Positions 15,704 through 25,476 of a stretch of DNA of 64,000 nt are shown here, in pieces (the first letter of the stretch is position 1; every line of letters starts with the position of its first letter). Location of the stretch: contig JAFUOV010000007.1 in assembly GCA_017481745.1 (NCBI GenBank), forward strand, positions 1 through 64,000, read 5' to 3'. A program made the position numbers and the translations under genes. The notes below the pieces were generated by a model that saw nothing but the letters and a program-made list of their open reading frames with translations, did no database searches and was not told where the DNA came from. This DNA comes from Bacteroidaceae bacterium (GTDB taxonomy: Bacteria; Bacteroidota; Bacteroidia; Bacteroidales; Barnesiellaceae_A).

Positions 15704-17476
15704 ATGAAGAAATTTTTCACTACAGCGTTTGCCTGTACATTGGGAACTCTTATTGCCGGATTGCTACTCATGATTCTGCTCATCATAGGTATGACAGGAG
15801 CAATAGCATCGTCGGTTGCAACAGGAAGTGAAGTATACATTCCGCAAAAGAATACTGTACTCAAACTCGAGTTATCGGGCAGCTTGCAAGAGCGCTATAT
15901 GGAAGATCCTATGCAAGAGCTGATGTCGAATGGCTCGGCAGCCCAAGGTCTTGACCAAATGCGCAAAGCTATAAAAGTAGCTACCGAAAACGAGAACATA
16001 GTGGGTATATACATTGATGCGCGCGGCTTGTCGGCTATGCCTGCATCGAGCGAAGAGATACGTCGCTTGCTCACCGAGTTTAAGGAGAAGTCGGGCAAAT
16101 GGATTTATGCCTATGCCGACAACTATACACAAAATGACTATATCATAGCATCGGTTGCCGACTCGGTTATCATCAACCCCATCGGTACAGTAGACGTACA
16201 TGGCTTGGGTGGCTTGCAAGTTTTCTTCCCGGGTTTGTTCGAGAAATTGGGTATCGAATACCAAATATTCCGCGTAGGTACATACAAATCGGCTGTTGAG
16301 CCCTACATGTGCGACAAAATGAGCGATGCCAACCGTGAGCAAACGATGGCATACCTCAACACCATTTGGGGTACTTTTGCCGAGAACGTAAGCCTCTCTC
16401 GCGACTTTACAACCGAGCATTTCAACAATGTGGCAAACGAGATTACATCTATGCGCCCCACCCGCGACATTCTTGCATACAACCTTGCCGATACAACCAT
16501 GTATCGTCCCGAGTTTAACGAATGGCTCAAAACAAAAGTGGGTGTAGAGAAAGATAAAGAGGTGAACTTTGCTACCGTTGCACAATTGGCTTCGGTTCTT
16601 GAGAAAGAAAACAAATCGAAAAATACAATCGCCGTAGTATATGCCGTAGGCGACATTACCGAGAGCGGTGGCGAAGGTATCAACAGCGAAGATCTTGTAC
16701 CCGAATTGACCAAGATACGCAAAGACGACAACATCAAAGCAGTTGTTTTGCGCGTGAACTCGCCCGGTGGTAGCGCCTATGCTTCGGAGCAAATATGGGC
16801 TGAATTGGAGGCTATACAAGCTGCCGGCAAGAAAGTGGTCGTATCTATGGGCGATATGGCGGCTTCGGGTGGTTACTACATCTCTTGCGGTGCCGACTAT
16901 ATCTTTGCCGAGAATACTACACTCACAGGCTCTATCGGCGTATTTGGTGCTATGCCAAGTGCCGAGAAGTTGATGACCGAAAAACTCGGTTTGAAATTTG
17001 ATGCTGCCCGCACTCACAAATACAGCAATGCTATGAGTGGCGAGTTTATCTTCCAAAAGTTTGGCGAAGGTGAGCGTTTGGCTATACAAGGCATGATTGA
17101 AGAGTGCTATGACCTCTTCACAAAACGTTGTGCCGAAGGTCGTGGCGTATCGCAAGAGAGCATCAAGCAGATTGCCGAGGGTCGCGTATGGGTAGGTAAA
17201 ACTGCCGCCGAATTGGGTCTTGTCGACTCTATCGGTAGCATCGACGATGCCATTGCTTATGCTGCACAAGCAAGCGAATTGGCAGACTACAAAGTTGCCA
17301 CATATCCTGCAATGAAAACTTCTTTTGAAAAATTGATGGAACAATTTGGCAGCACATCGCGCTTGAGCATTGCTTCGTGGATATTAGGTGAAGATGTCAA
17401 GTACATACAAGCCTTGCGCACCATCGAGAATACCGACCTCATACAGTGTCGCATGGATAATATCACCATCGAATAA
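15704..17476 (+). CDS. sppA: Signal peptide peptidase SppA, 67-kDa type
   Basis: This 590-residue inner-membrane protein has an N-terminal anchor (TLIAGLLLMILLIIGMTGAI) and two ClpP/crotonase-like repeats, as in E. coli SppA. The catalytic serine is in GDMAASGGYY (about residue 388) and the lysine base in RVGTYKSAVEP (about residue 195), matching the long-form Ser-Lys arrangement in which the N-terminal half supplies the lysine. Other family markers are VLRVNSPGGSAYASEQIW and TLTGSIGVFG. It digests signal peptides left in the membrane after secretion. The lpxK start lies 2 bases after its stop, so both are co-transcribed from the duplicated promoter upstream. Confidence 0.93.
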   Translation: MKKFFTTAFACTLGTLIAGLLLMILLIIGMTGAIASSVATGSEVYIPQKNTVLKLELSGSLQERYMEDPMQELMSNGSAAQGLDQMRKAIKVATENENIVGIYIDARGLSAMPASSEEIRRLLTEFKEKSGKWIYAYADNYTQNDYIIASVADSVIINPIGTVDVHGLGGLQVFFPGLFEKLGIEYQIFRVGTYKSAVEPYMCDKMSDANREQTMAYLNTIWGTFAENVSLSRDFTTEHFNNVANEITSMRPTRDILAYNLADTTMYRPEFNEWLKTKVGVEKDKEVNFATVAQLASVLEKENKSKNTIAVVYAVGDITESGGEGINSEDLVPELTKIRKDDNIKAVVLRVNSPGGSAYASEQIWAELEAIQAAGKKVVVSMGDMAASGGYYISCGADYIFAENTTLTGSIGVFGAMPSAEKLMTEKLGLKFDAARTHKYSNAMSGEFIFQKFGEGERLAIQGMIEECYDLFTKRCAEGRGVSQESIKQIAEGRVWVGKTAAELGLVDSIGSIDDAIAYAAQASELADYKVATYPAMKTSFEKLMEQFGSTSRLSIASWILGEDVKYIQALRTIENTDLIQCRMDNITIE

Positions 17477-17478
17477 GC

Positions 17479-18558
17479 ATGAAACGCAACAACCACATAC
17501 CACATCTGTATAAGCCACTGCTACCATTGGCATGGCTATATAACGCCGGTGTGTGGACAAGAAACAGACTCTTCGACCGGGGGTTACTCCCGGTCGAAGA
17601 GTTTCCCATTCCCATCATTTCGGTGGGCAACATTAATGTAGGTGGAACAGGCAAGACACCTATGATAGAACACCTTATAGAACTGCTCTCACCACATGCA
17701 CGAGTAGCTGTGTTGAGCCGGGGCTATCGCCGCAAAAGCAAAGGTTTTGTTCTTGCCCATGCACAATCTACGGCACAAGAGTTGGGCGACGAGCCATATC
17801 AGATACATTGCAAATATAAAGATGTAACCGTAGCTGTCGATGCCAATCGTCGTCGCGGCATAAAACGCCTGCTGCAATGTAACACTCCTCCCGAGGTAAT
17901 TCTGCTCGACGATGCACACCAACACCGATATGTGCGCCCTACCCTCTCTATCGTATTGTGCGATTACAATCGCCCTCCCTATGCCGACCTCATGTTGCCG
18001 GCAGGACGACTGCGCGAGCCATTGAGCGGACTGAAACGCACCGATATGGTGGTACTCACCAAGTGTCGTCAACAACTCACTGCCGACGACTACGGGTTTG
18101 AAGCTCAAAAACTACATATCGCACCACAACAACTCTACGCGGCACACATCGAGTATGGCGCACCCTATCGTCTTTTCTCGCAAGAGCAAGCCGATATTGC
18201 AACCATTACCCACAATCGCGAGGTAATCATACTCACCGGCATTGCCAACCCGCAACCATTGGTCGATTACATTGCTCAATATGCTACAAAGACCACATTG
18301 CTCGACTACCCCGACCATCACGACTTCACATCGAGCGATATAAAAGAACTTGAAGAACGCATCGGACAAACTTCCAATGCAACAATCATCACCACCGAGA
18401 AGGATGCTGCAAGGCTCGATGCAAAGAGTTTGCCTTCAACGATAGAAGCCTGCTGCTACGTATTGCCCTTGAAAACCGTCGTGCAACCGGCTCCTTATGC
18501 ACCAACATTTGACCAAGAAATTCTCAAAATTCTCTCTATCGCAGCCGACAACCAATAA
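17479..18558 (+). CDS. lpxK: Tetraacyldisaccharide 4'-kinase (lipid A)
   Basis: This 359-residue enzyme phosphorylates the 4' position of the tetraacyl-disaccharide 1-phosphate at the inner membrane, the sixth step of lipid A synthesis. The P-loop variant VGGTGKTPMIEHL (about residues 54-66) is typical of LpxK. Other marks are PIISVGNINVGG just before it, VAVLSRGYRRKSKGF, a VILLDDAHQHRYV stretch (normally DDGxQH; here DDAHQH), and the late IITTEKDAARL. It is membrane-associated through its N-terminal helix (LLPLAWLYNAGVW). It forms an operon with sppA. The next gene (18598) is of unrelated phage-like type. Confidence 0.93.
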   Translation: MKRNNHIPHLYKPLLPLAWLYNAGVWTRNRLFDRGLLPVEEFPIPIISVGNINVGGTGKTPMIEHLIELLSPHARVAVLSRGYRRKSKGFVLAHAQSTAQELGDEPYQIHCKYKDVTVAVDANRRRGIKRLLQCNTPPEVILLDDAHQHRYVRPTLSIVLCDYNRPPYADLMLPAGRLREPLSGLKRTDMVVLTKCRQQLTADDYGFEAQKLHIAPQQLYAAHIEYGAPYRLFSQEQADIATITHNREVIILTGIANPQPLVDYIAQYATKTTLLDYPDHHDFTSSDIKELEERIGQTSNATIITTEKDAARLDAKSLPSTIEACCYVLPLKTVVQPAPYAPTFDQEILKILSIAADNQ

Positions 18559-18574
18559 GTGAGCGTACTTTAGC

Positions 18575-18590
18575 ACCGTAATTAAACGGT
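18575..18590. repeat. Inverted repeat before the 18598 gene
   Basis: ACCGT-AATTAA-ACGGT lies 8 bases before the start codon. It could be an operator or a short leader hairpin; it lies just after a weak TACTTTAG box (18566-18573). Confidence 0.35.
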
Positions 18591-18597
18591 AATTCTT

Positions 18598-21162
18598 ATG
18601 AACAACAATCGCATCACTTTTATTGGCTCATCTCAACAAAAATCGGCACGTAACACAGAAAACGGCGAGTGTCATCGCATTGTCAACTTGCGACAACAGA
18701 GCAACAGCTTGACTTCGGTAGGCAACAATCCTATTGATTTTGTTCTTGCCGATACGTCTCGCATACTCCTATACGTGCACACGTGCAATGAGCAACAGCA
18801 CTTTATATCGCAAAGCCTACAAACACTCTACCACGAGTCGGACTACTCGACTATCGACGGCACAAGAACCAATGTCAACAAGGTTATTATCACGCTCGAC
18901 GAAGAGTTGTGCAGCATCACCTCGATAGGCACAACACTTATTGCAACAACTACATCAAAGATATACTATATCATATACCGAGAAGGGGGTTACAAAATAT
19001 TGGGTAACCACCCACCCATGCCCATCATCCGGTTGGAAGATAATATAGACAACCGATGGGGTAAATACTTATCGAGAATAAGTTACACCGGCAAAGTAGA
19101 CAAGTCGAACACCGAGGCTATAAAGTCGCTGAACAATACCATCATGAGCACATTCTACGAACTGAGAGAGAAAGCCTACAAAAACAACTACTTCGCTCAA
19201 CCTATTGTAGCTCGATACGCTTTGAGACTATACGATGGCAGCCACATACTGCCATCGCCACCTATTGCTCTATGCACGCTGAGTTATAGCGAAACGGCTC
19301 TATCGCGCAAAGCAAACTTTGTGTACCATCCCGACTATGATATAACCAATATGGATACGATAGACATAATGGTAACCGGGTTCAACCTAAGGTATACCAT
19401 AGAAGACTACCAACTCGACGATTGGCGCGACATCGTAACCGGTATTGATATTTTCGTATCAAAAGAGATACCGCTTATAAAAGATGGTGATATCGACGGC
19501 GAGTTTACATTGGATGAGGGCAATAATACCACCTACCAATTTACCCTGCCATTGACAGGTAAAAGTTTTGTAGAGAAAAGTGCTTGCGAAGAGACTCTTT
19601 TCTACAAATTTACCAGCATCGACTTGAATAGCATAGAGATAGGCGCTACCAAGGATATTGAAAACGAAATACGCCCCGAGGATATAATCTACGAGCCTCG
19701 TCTCGAGGTAGACACATCGGGCTTTTATCATATTGGAGCACAAAAATCGTTCGCCTACAATGGTCGCTTACACCTTGCCGACATAACTCGTCAGCTTTAC
19801 GAAGGCTACCCTATCAATCTATTTATCAACTCCTACGACAATGATGCAAACCCTGCCATGACCTACATTCGCACAACAATAGCCAACGCCAATGGCAGTG
19901 TGAGCGAAGTACTGACGTATGCCAAGATACCTTTCTTCAACTACACATTATCGGCATTGCTATCCTATCCCGACAGCAATGCTACCTCGATGAAGATTGC
20001 TATCAGACATGACGGACATGAGTATAGCAAGACATTCGCTTTGCGAAGCATAGGCAACGAGAACCGGGCTACATACGTCAATTCGCAATTAAGCAACATC
20101 AATGTAATGGATTGGTATTGCAAAGATGTTACGCCCAACAACGTTGAAGATTTTCCGACAAAATCGCAAACGTGCACCCGTCAATCGCGCAACGAAATGA
20201 TAGTTTCGGAGCTTAACAACCCATTCTTTTTCCCCTCGGAACTCACATTTAATATCTCTAACGGCATCATCGTAGGCATAGCAACAACAACCATAGCTCT
20301 GTCGCAAGGTCAGTATGGAGAGTTTCCACTATACATCTTCACCAACGAGGGTATATGGAGCATGCAGCTGGGCGATGGCAATATATGCTACAACCGATGC
20401 AACCTCATCAACAATGCCAACGTCGACAAAAGCATGCCTACCATTACCACCGAGAGGAGTATCATATACAGGGCAGGGAATAATCTGTACTACCTCAATG
20501 GCTCCGATAGCAACATACTGCTACCCCTCACATCCATGAAAGAACAATACTTCGAGTCGTGTATACCCGCATTGTTAGGCAATACCAACAGCGCTTTTAT
20601 TGACAAAACCTCGTTGGCAGACTACCTTTCGGGCGACATAAGTATGGGCTATATAGACATGTATAATGAATTAATTATTTGCAATCCCGCATACAAGTAC
20701 TGTATTGTTTTAGGCTTGCAATCGGGGCATATATATCGCAAAGAGTGTTCTATAAGGCGCATTGTTCAGAGTGGCAACCGACTATGGGCTCAATCGAGCA
20801 ACAACGCCATATACGACATAGGAAAGGAGAATGACTCGATGTCGACAATGTGTCTTATATCGCAACCTATCCAACTTATACCCGATGCCTATGCACGTGT
20901 GCAACAAATTGTACTGCGCATGAGTTGCAGCAATGCCAACATCACCATGAAGGTCATAGCAGCACACGAGCCCGATGGGACATATAACAACATCTACACA
21001 GCATCGTACAACGGAACTATAGCAGGGCATCTGCCACTACGATTGCTTGCACCGGGCTATAAGCACTTTAGAATTATTATCTATGGAACGGTCTCGCACG
21101 ACTTTATACTCGATTGCGCCGACATCATGTTTGAGCCGGTCAATGTCAACAAGTTGCGATAA
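18598..21162 (+). CDS. Large protein resembling a Bacteroidales phage virion protein
   Basis: An 854-residue protein with no signal peptide or membrane segment. The N-terminal half is rich in short beta segments (IDFVLADTSRILLYVH, ITSIGTTLIATTTSKIYYI). The C-terminal half contains NPFFFPSELTFNISNGIIVG, TTIALSQGQYGEFPLYIFTNEGIW and YRAGNNLYYLNGSDSNILL. From memory, these stretches match a family of large tail-associated virion proteins in Bacteroidales phages and prophages. I could not run a search. The gene stands alone: no portal, terminase or capsid genes are nearby, and it is sandwiched between lpxK and the men cluster. It is intact for 2565 bases, so it is either recently acquired or maintained by selection. 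The function is not established. Confidence 0.6.
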   Translation: MNNNRITFIGSSQQKSARNTENGECHRIVNLRQQSNSLTSVGNNPIDFVLADTSRILLYVHTCNEQQHFISQSLQTLYHESDYSTIDGTRTNVNKVIITLDEELCSITSIGTTLIATTTSKIYYIIYREGGYKILGNHPPMPIIRLEDNIDNRWGKYLSRISYTGKVDKSNTEAIKSLNNTIMSTFYELREKAYKNNYFAQPIVARYALRLYDGSHILPSPPIALCTLSYSETALSRKANFVYHPDYDITNMDTIDIMVTGFNLRYTIEDYQLDDWRDIVTGIDIFVSKEIPLIKDGDIDGEFTLDEGNNTTYQFTLPLTGKSFVEKSACEETLFYKFTSIDLNSIEIGATKDIENEIRPEDIIYEPRLEVDTSGFYHIGAQKSFAYNGRLHLADITRQLYEGYPINLFINSYDNDANPAMTYIRTTIANANGSVSEVLTYAKIPFFNYTLSALLSYPDSNATSMKIAIRHDGHEYSKTFALRSIGNENRATYVNSQLSNINVMDWYCKDVTPNNVEDFPTKSQTCTRQSRNEMIVSELNNPFFFPSELTFNISNGIIVGIATTTIALSQGQYGEFPLYIFTNEGIWSMQLGDGNICYNRCNLINNANVDKSMPTITTERSIIYRAGNNLYYLNGSDSNILLPLTSMKEQYFESCIPALLGNTNSAFIDKTSLADYLSGDISMGYIDMYNELIICNPAYKYCIVLGLQSGHIYRKECSIRRIVQSGNRLWAQSSNNAIYDIGKENDSMSTMCLISQPIQLIPDAYARVQQIVLRMSCSNANITMKVIAAHEPDGTYNNIYTASYNGTIAGHLPLRLLAPGYKHFRIIIYGTVSHDFILDCADIMFEPVNVNKLR

Positions 21163-21207
21163 CAAAAAGTAAGGAACAAAACAGAGATTGAGAAGTGTGG
21201 CAGAAAA

Positions 21208-22215
21208 TCACACCCGCTTCACCTTGCCCGAATAGGTCGTCTCGAAGCAAGGCATAAAGCGTATTTCGCGTGGCATCTCATACCGAGTGAGATGCTGCGC
21301 AAGATTTTCGCGCAACTCGGCAAGTCGCGTATCATCATACGCATCAGCCTCTATCACCAACACGATACGCTCGCCCAACCTACTATCGGGCGACGATGTG
21401 ATATAATAACGCGCCGATATGACCGACGATATTTTGCGTTCAATCTCCTCGGCGCAAAATTTCAGTCCGCCACTCATTATCACATTGTCATAACGCCCCT
21501 GCCATACAAAGTGCTTGCTATCGACAAGTTGCACCACGTCATTAGTAACAAAACGACGACCACTCAATTGGGGCGCATCTATTACAAGGCAACTACGGTC
21601 GTCGGTCGTAAACGCGACATCGCCGATCGCAGTGTAGCAAGTATCACCCATTTGTCGCAGCGCAACATGCGACACCGTTTCGGTCATGCCATACGTGGCA
21701 TACACATGCGTAGGCAGCTGCAATAGCTGTAGCTCAAGGTCGGTACCGATAGGCGCACCACCCACAAGCAACCGCTCAATTTGCAACAAGCGTTTCGCAC
21801 CATCAAGTTGCTGCAGGGTAGCTGCCACTTGCATAGGCACCATGGCAGCAAGCGTTATCGGGCAAGTAACACTATCGAGAGGTGTCGATGACGGTTCTAC
21901 TACATAGAGATGCGCTTGAGCCTCCAAGGCGCGTACAATCATCATCTTTCCGGCAATGTAGGCAGGCGACAGGCATAGCAACATCGTTGCATCGCGATCT
22001 ATACCCAGATAGCTATTGGTGAGCCTTGCCGATGCTCGCATATCGCTCTTGAGCAACTCTATCGGCTTGGGAGCACCCGTAGAACCCGAAGTATGCCCTA
22101 TAACAAACGGAGCATCATCATACCACTCGCGCAAGAACGACACCACTGCCGACGGCACACAGCCCTCCATAGCATCGAGCGAGGTATACAACACATTATT
22201 TATCTTTATCTCCAT
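21208..22215 (-). CDS. menE: O-succinylbenzoate-CoA ligase
   Basis: This 335-residue adenylate-forming enzyme activates o-succinylbenzoate to its CoA thioester in menaquinone synthesis. The AMP-binding signature GHTSGSTGAPKPIEL, the core ATYGMTETVSHVA and the hinge WQGRYDNVIMSGGLKFCAEE are visible; the catalytic lysine is expected in the C-terminal TYSGKVKRV. It is shorter than typical MenE, as is usual in Bacteroidota. The start at 22215 (MEIKINNVLYT) overlaps the menC end by 10 bases; an in-frame ATG seven codons earlier would overlap more. It is the last gene of the menB-menC-menE run. Confidence 0.88.
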   Translation of the reverse strand: MEIKINNVLYTSLDAMEGCVPSAVVSFLREWYDDAPFVIGHTSGSTGAPKPIELLKSDMRASARLTNSYLGIDRDATMLLCLSPAYIAGKMMIVRALEAQAHLYVVEPSSTPLDSVTCPITLAAMVPMQVAATLQQLDGAKRLLQIERLLVGGAPIGTDLELQLLQLPTHVYATYGMTETVSHVALRQMGDTCYTAIGDVAFTTDDRSCLVIDAPQLSGRRFVTNDVVQLVDSKHFVWQGRYDNVIMSGGLKFCAEEIERKISSVISARYYITSSPDSRLGERIVLVIEADAYDDTRLAELRENLAQHLTRYEMPREIRFMPCFETTYSGKVKRV

Positions 22216-23264
22216 GTTAACGTCGGATATTGCCACTCACTGCTTACATTATAACTCAACAACTCGCCCGCTTGCACCAACGGCGAAGGAATATTATTGG
22301 TGTAGAGAGCCCCTGTTCCAAGCCCTTGCGGCATCTCTACCGACAAAGCAGCCGTATATCGTGCAATAGCAGCCAAGCCTACATTCGACTCCAATGCCGA
22401 GGTAATCCACCAGCCTATACCACGCTCATTAGCAGCATGTCGCCAACAATCGGTACCCGATAGCCCGCCGGTTAGCGACGGTTTCATGACAATATATTGA
22501 GGACGTATGGTGTCGAGCATCGCAGCAACATGGGCAGGTGTTACACATCTACACGCCACCAACTCCTCGTCGAGAGCAATAGGGATAGGCGTGTTGCTGC
22601 ACAAACGTGCCATCGCCTCCCACTGCCCCACCTTGATGGGTTGCTCTATCGAGTGAAGATTGTAACGCGCCAACGCATCCAACTTCGACATAGCCTCATC
22701 GGGCATGAAAGCACCATTGGCATCGACACGCAACTCTATTTCATTGCGCGAGAAGCGACTGCGCACCATGCGCAACAAGTCGAGTTCGGCATCGAAATCA
22801 ATAGCCCCAATCTTGAGTTTCACACAGCGGAAACCAGCTTGCAGCTTCTCCTCTATGCGGCGTAACATCGTAGCCTTATCGCCCATCCATACAAGTCCGT
22901 TGATAGTAATGGGCTGCTCACCGGTATCAAACCGAGAGGGATAGTCGCGCCAACCCGTCAACTCCTGCCATGCCGTTTCAAAGCCAAATCGTATAGAGGT
23001 ATACTCCGACAACGTTGCCAAGAAGTCAGCCCAAGGCATAGAGCCCACACGACCACATGCCGCAGCCAGCACAGCCTCATACTCGGAACAATCGTCCGAA
23101 CCAAGACCGCGAAACAATGCACACTCACCCCACCCTATACGCTCGGGGCAAGCATCATCGTATAGCTTTATAAAGAATGTATCTTTATAGGTCAACACAC
23201 CGCGCGATGTACCGCTCGGCTCTTTAAACTGCAAACGATATGGCGCATAGCAGGCGTGCAACAT
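22206..23264 (-). CDS. menC: o-Succinylbenzoate synthase
   Basis: This 352-residue member of the enolase superfamily dehydrates SHCHC to o-succinylbenzoate. It shows the muconate-lactonizing capping start (MLHACYAPYRLQFKEPSG), a catalytic lysine in CVKLKIGAIDF, a metal-binding aspartate in LRVDANGAFM, a glutamate in IEQPIK and an aspartate in IALDEELV, followed by YIVMKPSLTGG with the second lysine. The start at 23264 leaves a 1-base gap after menB; a longer in-frame extension lies in menB and looks non-coding. Confidence 0.9.
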   Translation of the reverse strand: MLHACYAPYRLQFKEPSGTSRGVLTYKDTFFIKLYDDACPERIGWGECALFRGLGSDDCSEYEAVLAAACGRVGSMPWADFLATLSEYTSIRFGFETAWQELTGWRDYPSRFDTGEQPITINGLVWMGDKATMLRRIEEKLQAGFRCVKLKIGAIDFDAELDLLRMVRSRFSRNEIELRVDANGAFMPDEAMSKLDALARYNLHSIEQPIKVGQWEAMARLCSNTPIPIALDEELVACRCVTPAHVAAMLDTIRPQYIVMKPSLTGGLSGTDCWRHAANERGIGWWITSALESNVGLAAIARYTAALSVEMPQGLGTGALYTNNIPSPLVQAGELLSYNVSSEWQYPTLTWR

Positions 23265-23265
23265 A

Positions 23266-24087
23266 TCAAGGGAATTTGGGGAATTGTTGGAAATCGGGGT
23301 CGCGCTTCTCAAGGAACGCACGTTTACCCTCTTGCGCCTCTTCCATCAGGTAGAACATCAACGTTGCATCGCCGGCAAACTCCATCAATCCACGTTGTCC
23401 GTCAAGTTCGGCATTCAAGGCACGCTTTATCATACGCACAGCCATAGGGCTGCGTTTGAGTATTGTTTCGCACCACTCTACGGTTTCATCCTCCAAGCGC
23501 TCGAAGGGTACTACTTTATTCACCATACCCATCTCCTCTGCCTCTTTGGCTGTATATTGACGGCACAAGAACCATATCTCACGAGCCTTCTTTTGTCCTA
23601 CGATACGAGCAAGGTATGACGAGCCAAAACCACCATCGAAGCTACCCACCTTAGGACCGGTCTGTCCAAAACGGGCATTCTCCGAAGCGATAGTCAAGTC
23701 GCACACCAAATGCAACACATGACCACCACCAATGGCATAACCATTCACCATGGCAATAACAGGCTTGGGAAGCGAGCGAATAGCCTTATGAAGGTCGAGC
23801 ACATTGAGGCGAGGCACACCATTCTCGTCGATGTAACCACCTGTACCCTTCACATTCTGGTCGCCACCCGAGCAGAATGCCTTATCGCCAATACCCGTAA
23901 AAATGACAACACCAATATCGGTACGCTCACGACAGATAGCCATAGCATCGAGCATATCGAAGTTGGTCTGCGGACGAAAAGCATTATACACTTCAGGGCG
24001 ATTAATCGTAATCTTGGCAATACCGCCATACTGCTCAAAAAGGATATCGCTATACTCCTTTATCGTTTTCCATTCTCTTGTAGCCAT
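23266..24087 (-). CDS. menB: 1,4-Dihydroxy-2-naphthoyl-CoA synthase
   Basis: This 273-residue crotonase-fold enzyme cyclises o-succinylbenzoyl-CoA. MenB-specific stretches are [32 protein letters not shown] (the oxyanion and bicarbonate-site region), [18 protein letters not shown] and [14 protein letters not shown]. It is the first gene of the menB-menC-menE run and has a consensus promoter. menF and menD, which often precede menB in Bacteroidales, are not next to it here. Confidence 0.93.
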   Translation of the reverse strand: MATREWKTIKEYSDILFEQYGGIAKITINRPEVYNAFRPQTNFDMLDAMAICRERTDIGVVIFTGIGDKAFCSGGDQNVKGTGGYIDENGVPRLNVLDLHKAIRSLPKPVIAMVNGYAIGGGHVLHLVCDLTIASENARFGQTGPKVGSFDGGFGSSYLARIVGQKKAREIWFLCRQYTAKEAEEMGMVNKVVPFERLEDETVEWCETILKRSPMAVRMIKRALNAELDGQRGLMEFAGDATLMFYLMEEAQEGKRAFLEKRDPDFQQFPKFP

Positions 24088-24122
24088 ATTTGTATGTTTT
24101 TTGTTTATTTCGTTTTAGACCT

Positions 24123-24153
24123 CAAAGTTAACAAAATCTTCACGAAGAACAAA
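24123..24153 (-). promoter_or_regulatory. Promoter of menB-menC-menE
   Basis: On the minus strand TTTG, a spacer of 19 bases and TAACTTTG. This is one of the best promoter matches in the window and lies about 35 bases upstream of the menB start. Confidence 0.7.
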
Positions 24154-24248
24154 CACACAGCCCCAAAACAATTCCCATAGTTTCGCCGGAGGCGTAACAA
24201 AGTAAAATATTATTCGTACCTTTACAGTGTATTTTAAAGGTATGAAAG

Positions 24249-25400
24249 ATGAAAAAGACTATTCTACAAGTTCTTAAGTTTTTAGGCGCGTTTGTTATAG
24301 GTGGTTGCATTGGTTTGTTGGGTGCGACGATTATTGTTGTACTTTTCACCGAAACGACGTTTAGCGAATTTCTATCGAAATTTATTGACACCGATTGGGC
24401 AGAGATTCTTGGAGTTGCTACATACTCGCTACTATGTGGTGTCATTGCTATATTTGCACACATTATCTTGCACGAGGGTGGTCACTTGGTAGCAGGCTTG
24501 ATGTCGGGCTACAAGTTTGTATCGTTCCGCATAGGCAGTTTCACACTCATTCGCAACAATGAGAAACTGCAAATAAAGAAATTCTCGATAGCCGGCACAG
24601 GCGGACAATGCCTGATGATGCCTCCTCAACGTCCCATCGACAAGATACCCACAACATTCTACAACTTGGGCGGTATACTTTCCAACATTATTTTCTCTAT
24701 CGCAGTATTGGCTCTTCTGCCTATTCTCGATAGCGCTCTCGCATGGGTTTTCATTTTCATTTTTGCGATGTTGGGTATTCTGCTTGCGCTTGTCAACGGC
24801 ATACCTATGAAGGTAGGCGGGGTGAGCAACGACGGCAACAATGTACTATACCTCAATAAAAACAAAAAGGCTAAAGAGGCTTTTGTATATCAACTCATTG
24901 CAAATGCTTTTATTCAAGAAGGCAAACGTCCCAAAGAGTTGCCCTGCGAGTATCTCACATTCGATACCGACATCGACTATAAAGACCCGTTTCAAGTCAA
25001 TCACCTGCTAATGTCGGCATCGGTTCTACTCGACAAGATGCAATATGAAGAGTGCTACGAGATGCTCTCTACCATGATGCAACACAAGTCGAGCATCATA
25101 CCATTGATGGTCAACGAAACAGCATGCGAACTCATATACACCGCACTCGTTACCCAACGCATCGACGAGGCTCGCGCACTCTACGATGAACAAATACAAC
25201 AATATGTAGAGCAGCACAAAAACGTGATGAGTGCCAAGCAACGTCTGCTTTGTGCCATCAGTTATTTCATAGACAATGATACACAAAAGGCACAAAACAT
25301 CTACGATGCAGTAGCTACCAACCGCAGCAACTACCTCATGCAAGGCGAGGTTGCAATGGACATAGCTTTGATGCAAGAATTTTTGTCAAATAAAAATTAA
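24249..25400 (+). CDS. M50-like membrane metalloprotease with C-terminal helical domain
   Basis: A 383-residue protein with several membrane segments. HEGGH at residues 75-79, inside a hydrophobic stretch (FAHIILHEGGHLVAGLM), is a zinc-protease HExxH motif. Further on, NLGGILSNIIFSIAVLAL and ALVNGIPMKVGGVSNDGNN resemble the second M50 zinc site (NxxPxxxxDG). After about residue 210 the protein becomes a soluble, mostly helical domain with TPR-like spacing (DPFQVNHLLMSASVLLDKMQ, AKQRLLCAISYFIDNDTQKA). The family would cleave membrane-embedded substrates, but no PDZ domain or sigma/anti-sigma pair is near. The promoter is weak (TACCTTTA, 24217-24224). It is divergent from menB. Confidence 0.75.
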   Translation: MKKTILQVLKFLGAFVIGGCIGLLGATIIVVLFTETTFSEFLSKFIDTDWAEILGVATYSLLCGVIAIFAHIILHEGGHLVAGLMSGYKFVSFRIGSFTLIRNNEKLQIKKFSIAGTGGQCLMMPPQRPIDKIPTTFYNLGGILSNIIFSIAVLALLPILDSALAWVFIFIFAMLGILLALVNGIPMKVGGVSNDGNNVLYLNKNKKAKEAFVYQLIANAFIQEGKRPKELPCEYLTFDTDIDYKDPFQVNHLLMSASVLLDKMQYEECYEMLSTMMQHKSSIIPLMVNETACELIYTALVTQRIDEARALYDEQIQQYVEQHKNVMSAKQRLLCAISYFIDNDTQKAQNIYDAVATNRSNYLMQGEVAMDIALMQEFLSNKN

Positions 25401-25432
25401 TAATAAGTGTACATTATATAAGGCATTTTTTG

Positions 25433-25440
25433 TAAGTTTG
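25433..25440 (+). promoter_or_regulatory. -7 box of the threonine ammonia-lyase gene
   Basis: TAAGTTTG lies 36 bases before the start at 25477. No clear -33 TTG is seen. Confidence 0.4.
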
Positions 25441-25476
25441 CACACAGAAACCAATTTTACCAAAATACTGAAAAAC

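Noticed and set aside
15872..17344. Long minus-strand frame opposite sppA
   Set aside because: The plus-strand frame has the SppA motifs; the antisense frame has Cys/His/Phe-rich composition typical of a shadow.
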